Position numbers and translations under genes: made by a program
Assembly: GCF_900021165.1 (NCBI RefSeq)
Contig: NZ_FCOQ01000018.1
Span: 1-44,656 of the forward strand
DNA length: 44,656 nucleotides
Source of the DNA: Paenibacillus phocaeensis
Lineage (GTDB): Bacteria > Bacillota > Bacilli > Paenibacillales > Paenibacillaceae
Direction: 5' to 3'
Shown: one piece after another, positions 39,803-44,656 of the stretch
Layout of the letters: each line of letters starts with the position of its first letter
How positions within the stretch are numbered: the first letter of the stretch is position 1
Notes under the pieces: model-generated
What the model was told of the DNA's origin: nothing
What the model saw: the letters and a program-made list of their open reading frames with translations, nothing else
The model's database searches: none

Positions 39803-40555
39803 ATGCTTCATCAATTTTCGCGAACAGAACTCGCTATCGGGGCAGAAGGGCTGGACATTCTCAAGAACAGCACGGTAGCCGTGCTTGGCGTCGGCGGCGT
39901 GGGGGCGATGGCGGTCGAAGGACTCGCCAGAACCGGTGTCGGCCGAATCATCCTGATCGATAAGGACGTCGTGGATATTACCAATATCAACAGGCAGATT
40001 CATGCTTTGACGACGACGATCGGTCAGAAGAAAGCCGATCTGATGTGCGAGCGGGTCAAGCTGATTAACCCGGAGTGCGAAACGATCGCGCTGAATATGT
40101 TCTATACGGAAGAGACTTACGAAGAGTTGTTTAAATACGAAATCGATTACGTGCTGGACGCTTCCGATACGATCATGTACAAGATCCATCTGATCAAGGA
40201 GTGCTTGAAGCGGGGGATTCCGATCCTGTCGAGCATGGGGGCTGCCAACAAAATGGACCCGACGAAGTTTCAGGTTACGGATATCTCGAAAACCCATATG
40301 GACCCCATGGCCCGCGTGATTCGCACGAAACTTCGGGAAGCCGGGATTAAGAAGGGCGTAAAGGTGGTCTTCTCGACTGAGCCGCCGGTCAAACCACGGC
40401 AGGAGGTCACGGAGAAAATCGCTCCGGCCGACGCCAAAATCCGCAAGGCCAAGCAGCCGCCGGCGAGCAACTCGTTTGTGCCTCCGGTGGTCGGCTTGAT
40501 CATGGTCAGCGTAGCGGTGCGCGAGCTGCTGGAGCGCGGAGGCGTGCGGGTATGA
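39803..40555 (+). CDS. tcdA: tRNA threonylcarbamoyladenosine dehydratase (TcdA/YrvM)
   Basis: 250 residues, E1-like ThiF fold. TcdA closes the t6A base at position 37 of ANN-reading tRNAs into cyclic t6A, using ATP. The nucleotide loop is VLGVGGVGAMAVEGLARTG, followed by the acidic pair IDKDVVDITNINRQ. It is missing the CxxC zinc pairs of other E1-like enzymes, as in the TcdA family. GGGAGG precedes the ATG. yrvM follows aspS in B. subtilis as well. Its last codons overlap the next gene (ATGA). Confidence 0.94.
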   Translation: MLHQFSRTELAIGAEGLDILKNSTVAVLGVGGVGAMAVEGLARTGVGRIILIDKDVVDITNINRQIHALTTTIGQKKADLMCERVKLINPECETIALNMFYTEETYEELFKYEIDYVLDASDTIMYKIHLIKECLKRGIPILSSMGAANKMDPTKFQVTDISKTHMDPMARVIRTKLREAGIKKGVKVVFSTEPPVKPRQEVTEKIAPADAKIRKAKQPPASNSFVPPVVGLIMVSVAVRELLERGGVRV

Positions 40556-41220
40556 ACCCGGAGTTGATCAGGAAGCTGCGATTGCCTGCGGATCGCGACC
40601 GCGTGCTCGTGCTGGATGCGCCCGACGGGTACGTTGAGCAGTTGGGCTTGAGCTCGAAGCACACTGCCGCCGGCGTGAACCGGGCCGGAGATTATGATTT
40701 CGTGCAGATGTTCTTTCGTTCGATCCGCGAGGTCGAGGAAGGAGCGGCGAAGGCCCTTCACGCCGTTAAGCCGGATGGACTGCTGTGGTTATGCTATCCG
40801 AAAGGCGGCGCTAAAGCAGGTACCGATCTGACCCGGGACAAAGGTTGGGAAACGGTCAAAGCTGCGGGGTATGACGGGATTGCGCTGATCTCTGTCGACG
40901 AGACCTGGTCGGCGATGCGTTTTCGCCCGGCGGACAAAGTGAAGCTTACGCCGGGTTCCTCGCGCCGTACGGCGGGGACGGGGGAGGCCAAGGCGAAGCG
41001 CCAGCCGGCACCGGCTCCGGAGACGCCGGAGGACCTGGCGACGGCTTTGAACCGTCAGCCGCAGGCGGCTGAGGTGTTTAGCGGGTTAGCCCCTTCGCAC
41101 AAGAGGGCGTACATTGAATGGATTACGGACGCCAAGCGGGCGGAAACGCGGGCAGGCCGGATTGCGCAAACGGTCGAGAAGCTGATGCTTGGTTTGAAGC
41201 GGCCGTCGGATAAAGTTTAA
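40552..41220 (+). CDS. YdeI/OmpD-associated (OmdA)-family protein
   Basis: 222 residues. The N-terminal half (about 1-125) resembles DUF3052-like proteins, with LLWLCYPKGGAKAGTDLTRD. The C-terminal 65 residues carry the OmdA pattern, in ATALNRQPQAAEVFSGLAPS and HKRAYIEWITDAKRAETRAG. These proteins are often called bacteriocin-protection proteins by annotation pipelines, but the biochemical role is unknown. Translationally coupled to tcdA by a 4-bp overlap; ends at a terminator. Confidence 0.78.
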   Translation: MNPELIRKLRLPADRDRVLVLDAPDGYVEQLGLSSKHTAAGVNRAGDYDFVQMFFRSIREVEEGAAKALHAVKPDGLLWLCYPKGGAKAGTDLTRDKGWETVKAAGYDGIALISVDETWSAMRFRPADKVKLTPGSSRRTAGTGEAKAKRQPAPAPETPEDLATALNRQPQAAEVFSGLAPSHKRAYIEWITDAKRAETRAGRIAQTVEKLMLGLKRPSDKV

Positions 41221-41224
41221 TCGG

Positions 41225-41289
41225 AAGACGCGGGTTTTCGTGGCATCTGTCATGAACGATACCGCGTCTTTTCTTTTTTGTGAGAATTC
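41225..41289 (+). terminator. terminator of the hisS-to-YdeI transcript
   Basis: AAGACGCGG (41225-41233) pairs perfectly with CCGCGTCTT (41272-41280) across a long loop of about 38 nt, followed by TTCTTTTTT. Confidence 0.8.
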
Positions 41290-41308
41290 GCCTTTTGACT
41301 GAAGATAG

Positions 41309-41317
41309 TGGTATAAT
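41309..41317 (+). promoter_or_regulatory. extended -10 promoter of helD
   Basis: TGGTATAAT is an extended -10 (TGn plus perfect TATAAT) located 49 bp before helD. The TTGACT at 41295 is only 11 bp upstream and cannot be its -35 box, which fits an extended -10 promoter. Confidence 0.6.
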
Positions 41318-41365
41318 GGAGTCCTTTGACGCTTGGCGTACACAAAACCTTAGGAGGTAACTGAA

Positions 41366-43531
41366 ATGGATGATTTTCAAAGTGCCTATCAAGAAGAGAA
41401 AGCGCGGCTTGACCGCACCCTGGAAGAAATCGACGAGCAACTGCAACGGCTTCGTTCGATTCCGGTGTACACCGGGCAGGATTTTACCGAACAACTTCTC
41501 GAGGAGAATCGGGAGACCCAACGAAAGCAGTTGGAGCAGTCGATCCGCGAGCCGTATTTCGGCCGGCTGGATTTCGAGGAGCAGGGAAGAAGAAAAATGC
41601 CGCTTTATATTGGCAAAGTTGGCGTAGGCGACCAAGATGGCAAAGACCCTATCGTCATCGATTGGCGCGCGCCGGTGGCCAGCCTGTTCTACTCGTTTAC
41701 CGGCGGGGGAGACGCTTCGTATGTGGCGCCTGAGGGTTTGATTGAAGGCTTAGTGTATTTGAAGCGGAATATCGTGATTCGCAAGGGGATTCTCGATCGA
41801 GTCGTGGATACGTATAACCGTGACAGCGACGGTCCGGCCGTATCGGATGAGTTCCTCGTTTATCGGCTCGGGGAGAACAAGGATAACCGGCTGCGCGACA
41901 TCGTCTCGACCATCCAGGCCGAGCAGGACCAAATTATCCGCGCAGCGAAAAATACGGCGCTGATTATTCAAGGCGTAGCCGGCAGCGGGAAAACGACCGT
42001 GGCGCTGCATCGGCTGGCTTTTTTGCTGTATCAATATAAGGAGCAGATTAAGGCGGAGCGGCTGGTGATTTTTGCACCCAACCATATGTTTATCGATTAT
42101 ATTTCGGAAGTGCTGCCCGAACTGGGGGTAGGAGATATTCAGCAAAGCACGTTCAGCGATTGGGCCGCTAAGGTGTTGGGATTGGATGAGGTTCCATCCG
42201 ATGGATCTGAGGCGTTATCGCGCTGGTTTGACGGCGGGGCGAAGGGAGCGGAAACGTGGCAAGATACGGAGTTGCCCGGACGCTTCAAGGGTTCGATGGC
42301 GTTTAAGGAGATCATCGACGCAGCGGTGAGCCAGCTAGAGTCTGGCTGTGTGCCCGAAGGGGATTTCGAGCCTTGGGAAGGAGCGCGCCTGCCGCGCAAG
42401 GAGATCCTGGCCTGGTTCGAAGGCGAATACCGCCATTATCCGGTAGCCCGCCGCAAAGAACGGGTGTTGGCGCGTATTCATCGCTGGATTGAAATGGAAC
42501 TGAAGAAATCGCCATCAGTTGCGGCGCTGAAGGAGCGGAAGAAAAAGGCGCAGCAGCGGGAAAAGAGCTATGCGAAAAAGTGGCCGGAGCTGACGCCACT
42601 CAGCTTGTATCGCGAGCTGTTCGGCATCCGAAAAGGTGGCGGGACGGAAGGCTTGGCCGATGTTTCAGACCGGATCCCGCCGGGTATCTGGAAGGAGACG
42701 CAAGCTCGTCTGAAGAAAAATGACATTATTAAAGAAGAGGATCTCGCAGCCCTGCTCTATTTGTATACGCTGATCCATGAAATCGACGGCAACCTCACCT
42801 TCGACCATGTGGTCATCGACGAGGCGCAGGATTTCACCCCGTTTCAGGTGCATGTGCTGGATCGCTTTGTGAAGGGCCATTCTTTTACGATTCTAGGGGA
42901 TTTGTCGCAGGGCATCCATTATTACAAAGGAGTGCGAAGCTGGGAAGAAATGAAGGAGCTGTTCCAGCCGGATGAGACCGCCTATTTTGCGCTCACTCGC
43001 AGTTATCGATCGACGATGGAGATCATTCAATTCGCCAACGAGGTTCTGGAGCGGGGCGTAGGTGCGGATTTGCTGGCCGTCCCGGTATTTCGCAGCGGGG
43101 AGCCGGTGCGGCTGCTGGAAGCGGCTGGCGAGCAGCGGCTGCCGCTGATTCGGAAAGCGCTGAATAAGGTGCTGGGCGGCTCGTTCCGCACGTCGGCGGT
43201 GTTGACCCGGACGATGCGGGAGGCGGAGGAGCTGCACGCCGCATTAAGCGATGAAGGGTTCGAAGTCAACCTGATCAACGGGGAGTTGACGCAATACGCT
43301 GGCGGCGTCTCGGTATTGCCGGTGTACCTGTCGAAAGGCCTGGAGTTTGATGCGGTGATCGTGACGGACGTCGACCGGGAGCATTACGGGCCGAGGGACG
43401 CCAAGCTGCTGTATGTCGGCTGCACCCGCGCGCTGCACGAACTGTGGCTGCTGCATGGCGAAGAGCTGCCGGATTACGTCTCCGGCGATGGAGCGTCGGA
43501 ATATGCCGCCCGGATGAGCTTGGAGGCATAA
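41366..43531 (+). CDS. helD: RNA polymerase recycling ATPase HelD
   Basis: 721 residues. HelD is related to UvrD helicases but frees stalled RNA polymerase from DNA instead of unwinding. A coiled-coil N-terminus (about 1-50) that reaches into the polymerase is followed by IVIDWRAPVASLFYSF, typical of HelD. Walker A is GVAGSGKTTVALHR near residue 204; Walker B is VVIDEAQDFTPFQ; later helicase motifs are GDLSQGIHYYKG, LTRSYRSTMEI and SKGLEFDAVIV. ATG with AGGAGG upstream. The gene is complete and stands alone. Confidence 0.94.
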   Translation: MDDFQSAYQEEKARLDRTLEEIDEQLQRLRSIPVYTGQDFTEQLLEENRETQRKQLEQSIREPYFGRLDFEEQGRRKMPLYIGKVGVGDQDGKDPIVIDWRAPVASLFYSFTGGGDASYVAPEGLIEGLVYLKRNIVIRKGILDRVVDTYNRDSDGPAVSDEFLVYRLGENKDNRLRDIVSTIQAEQDQIIRAAKNTALIIQGVAGSGKTTVALHRLAFLLYQYKEQIKAERLVIFAPNHMFIDYISEVLPELGVGDIQQSTFSDWAAKVLGLDEVPSDGSEALSRWFDGGAKGAETWQDTELPGRFKGSMAFKEIIDAAVSQLESGCVPEGDFEPWEGARLPRKEILAWFEGEYRHYPVARRKERVLARIHRWIEMELKKSPSVAALKERKKKAQQREKSYAKKWPELTPLSLYRELFGIRKGGGTEGLADVSDRIPPGIWKETQARLKKNDIIKEEDLAALLYLYTLIHEIDGNLTFDHVVIDEAQDFTPFQVHVLDRFVKGHSFTILGDLSQGIHYYKGVRSWEEMKELFQPDETAYFALTRSYRSTMEIIQFANEVLERGVGADLLAVPVFRSGEPVRLLEAAGEQRLPLIRKALNKVLGGSFRTSAVLTRTMREAEELHAALSDEGFEVNLINGELTQYAGGVSVLPVYLSKGLEFDAVIVTDVDREHYGPRDAKLLYVGCTRALHELWLLHGEELPDYVSGDGASEYAARMSLEA

Positions 43532-43647
43532 GGCTCGGGCTCGGTGCGTTCAAGGAGCAGGGCATATACGTCCTAAAAAAATCGTCCTAATACGTCGCGA
43601 TCGGTGACTACTGGGTTTGGGCCTCTTTACGGCATTATCCCCTTTGT

Positions 43648-43797
43648 TCAGGTGAATGGGGAGGCGAAGGGGATTGTGAAGAGTGACTGGGGATTGTGAA
43701 TGGGAAGGCGAACGGGATTGTGAAAAGGAGGACGAGGGGGAGTCGTCGGAGGCGAAGATAAAGGGGAAGATGAAGATGAAGATGAAGGGAACGTGCG
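43648..43797 (+). repeat. purine-rich tract with short direct repeats
   Basis: The plus strand is almost all A and G over about 150 bp. GGGATTGTGAA occurs three times (ending at 43680, 43700 and 43724), twice after an AGGCGAA-type element. AGATGA repeats follow at about 43769-43788. Just downstream of helD. Confidence 0.7.
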
Positions 43798-43970
43798 GCT
43801 GACTTGATGCGCGAACGGGATGAGGCGCTATGTAAACTTGCACGTTGGTTGGTTGGGCGAGGGGATTAGCTTCCCTAGCCCTTTTTTTGCGGCAGGATCC
43901 CTTTCGCTCAGGTGGGGAGTTGGCCCGCGTTCCGGTCTGCACGAAACAAGACTCGGAAGTCACACGAGCG

Positions 43971-44152
43971 GAAATGTATTCGATTTTTCAACTATAAAAT
44001 CCCGCCGAAGGCAAAAAAACCGAAATGTATTCGGTTTTTCGCCTATATTTAGGGCATTCCCCTTCAGGCTTCGCAAATATGTATGAAATTTCATACACAT
44101 TCCGCCCAACTCGCCAAGAACGCTCGATTGTATTCGAATTTTCGCATAGATT
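43971..44152 (+). repeat. four-unit array with 51-52 bp period
   Basis: The unit core is GAAATGTATTCGRTTTTTCG followed by an AT-rich stretch. Copies begin at 43971, 44022, 44074 and 44125, giving spacings of 51, 52 and 51 bp. Copies 1, 2 and 4 are clear; copy 3 has changed and contains its own palindrome, GTATGAAATTTCATAC (44081-44096). The DNA between the cores is about 25 bp and is not conserved. No cas genes are near and the copies differ, so it is not a CRISPR array. Confidence 0.75.
44015..44039. terminator. symmetrical hairpin within the repeat array
   Basis: AAAAACCGAA (44015-44024) pairs perfectly with TTCGGTTTTT (44030-44039) around ATGTA. The A- and T-runs at both ends make it look like a weak terminator on both strands. 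The stem is the second unit of the array. Confidence 0.55.
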
Positions 44153-44252
44153 CACATTGAGAGGCCCTGAATGAGCGGAGTCCGAAGAATGGGGGGCGAA
44201 CAGATCGCTCGATCCATGATCATTTGGAGCACCCGTCCACCAGACGGATCGT

Positions 44253-44656
44253 TTATGATAGCACATCGTCCTGCATGAAGTCGTCCAGCCACCGGTCGGC
44301 TTTGCTCTGATTGCAGAGGTTGCAGGCGCAGACGCAGTTGACCGGGGTGGTATGTCCCCCCTTCGCCTTGGGCAGCAGATGGTCAATGGTATCGCCGTAT
44401 TCCCCGCAGAAGAAGCAGGTGTAGTTGTCCCGCGTCAAAATATATTGGCGAAACGCTTTATTGGTATACAACCGCCGAATGGTAAACGGGTTCACGACGA
44501 CGGCCATATGCTCGCGCACGAGCGTGACAGCCAGCTCAAAGTCGATCTCCTGCTGCCAGCGGCGGCCTTTGTCGGTGCGCCCGCGCAGGCGGATCATGCC
44601 GTTCCGGTTCGGGCGCAGGGTCCGCACGTCGGGCCCCTCGGCCTTCGGCGGCGGGG
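44253..44656 (-). CDS. HNH endonuclease-domain protein, cut by the window edge
   Basis: At least 124 residues; the minus frame stays open past a GTG at 44627 up to the window edge, so the N-terminus may be missing. The C-terminal half is a classic HNH nuclease with two zinc pairs: YTCFFCGEYGDTIDHLLPKA contains the first CxxC and the DH of the active site, and NCVCACNLCNQSKAD holds the second pair and the final motif. The N-terminal part is basic (IRLRGRTDKGRRW). Proteins of this kind occur as lone chromosomal genes in Bacilli as well as in phages. No other mobile gene is seen in the window. Confidence 0.82.
   Translation of the reverse strand, partial: PPPKAEGPDVRTLRPNRNGMIRLRGRTDKGRRWQQEIDFELAVTLVREHMAVVVNPFTIRRLYTNKAFRQYILTRDNYTCFFCGEYGDTIDHLLPKAKGGHTTPVNCVCACNLCNQSKADRWLDDFMQDDVLS

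Larger units (their letters stand above)
43532..44252 (+). other. 721-bp gene-free region with repeats
   Basis: No supportable gene on either strand. The left part contains a purine-rich tract and the right part an array of similar units; both are listed separately. A 137-codon minus-strand frame at 43550-43963 is a by-product of the purine-rich tract. Confidence 0.7.

Noticed and set aside
43550..43963. 137-codon minus-strand frame downstream of helD
   Set aside because: Most of it is Ser/Pro/Phe low-complexity translation of the purine-rich tract, with no ribosome site.
43971..44152. CRISPR-like spacing of about 26-bp repeats and 25-bp spacers
   Set aside because: The copies differ from each other, there are only four, and no cas gene is present in the window.

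Overview
This window looks like chromosome of a spore-forming member of the Paenibacillaceae (Paenibacillus or a close relative). Four things point there: sporulation genes (bofC, a SpoIID-domain gene, spoVB); a backbone in the order bofC, ruvCAB, queA, tgt, yajC, yrzE-like, yrbG-like, spoVB, comN, secD, secF, recJ, apt, relA, dtd, hisS, aspS, tcdA, which parallels one region of the Bacillus subtilis chromosome; separate secD and secF genes instead of the fused Bacillus secDF; and AGGAGG-type ribosome sites with many TTG and GTG starts. The assignment is inferred from gene content, not from a database comparison.

Layout. 1-300: tRNA-Gly, tRNA-Arg and tRNA-Leu ending in a terminator. 312-1470 (minus): a decayed AraC-type response regulator joined to a glycosidase-like fragment. 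1494-2531: tRNA-Pro with its own promoter, then bofC. 2558-7458: an iron-siderophore uptake module (AraC regulator with a substrate-binding domain, Fur box, lipoprotein, two permeases). 7517-14525: Holliday-junction genes ruvCAB, a SpoIID-domain protein, the queuosine genes queA and tgt, and yajC. 14547-18423: PAP2 phosphatase, small membrane proteins, spoVB. 18644-25262: comN, secD, secF, a CDF-like membrane protein, recJ, apt. 25338-26624 (minus): uracil permease. 26944-29976: relA, dtd and a 55-residue ORF. 30061-35418: a malate module (sensor kinase, regulator, 2-hydroxycarboxylate transporter, malic enzyme). 36199-39763: a T-box-controlled hisS-aspS operon. 39803-41220: tcdA and a YdeI/OmdA-like gene. 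41366-43531: helD. 43532-44252: non-coding DNA with two kinds of repeats. 44253-44656 (minus): an HNH nuclease cut by the window edge.

How it works together. The backbone is housekeeping: recombination, tRNA modification and charging, Sec export, purine salvage, stringent response. Three transport modules (iron, uracil, malate) interrupt the gene order known from B. subtilis, each with its own regulatory signals: a Fur box, a palindrome over the uraA promoter, and a two-component system plus a cre-like site.

I see no clear previously undescribed multi-gene system. The best leads are a CDF-family protein that has lost most metal ligands, a 51-52 bp periodic repeat array after helD, a long hisS-aspS T-box leader whose specifier I could not assign, and the chimeric pseudogene between tRNA genes.
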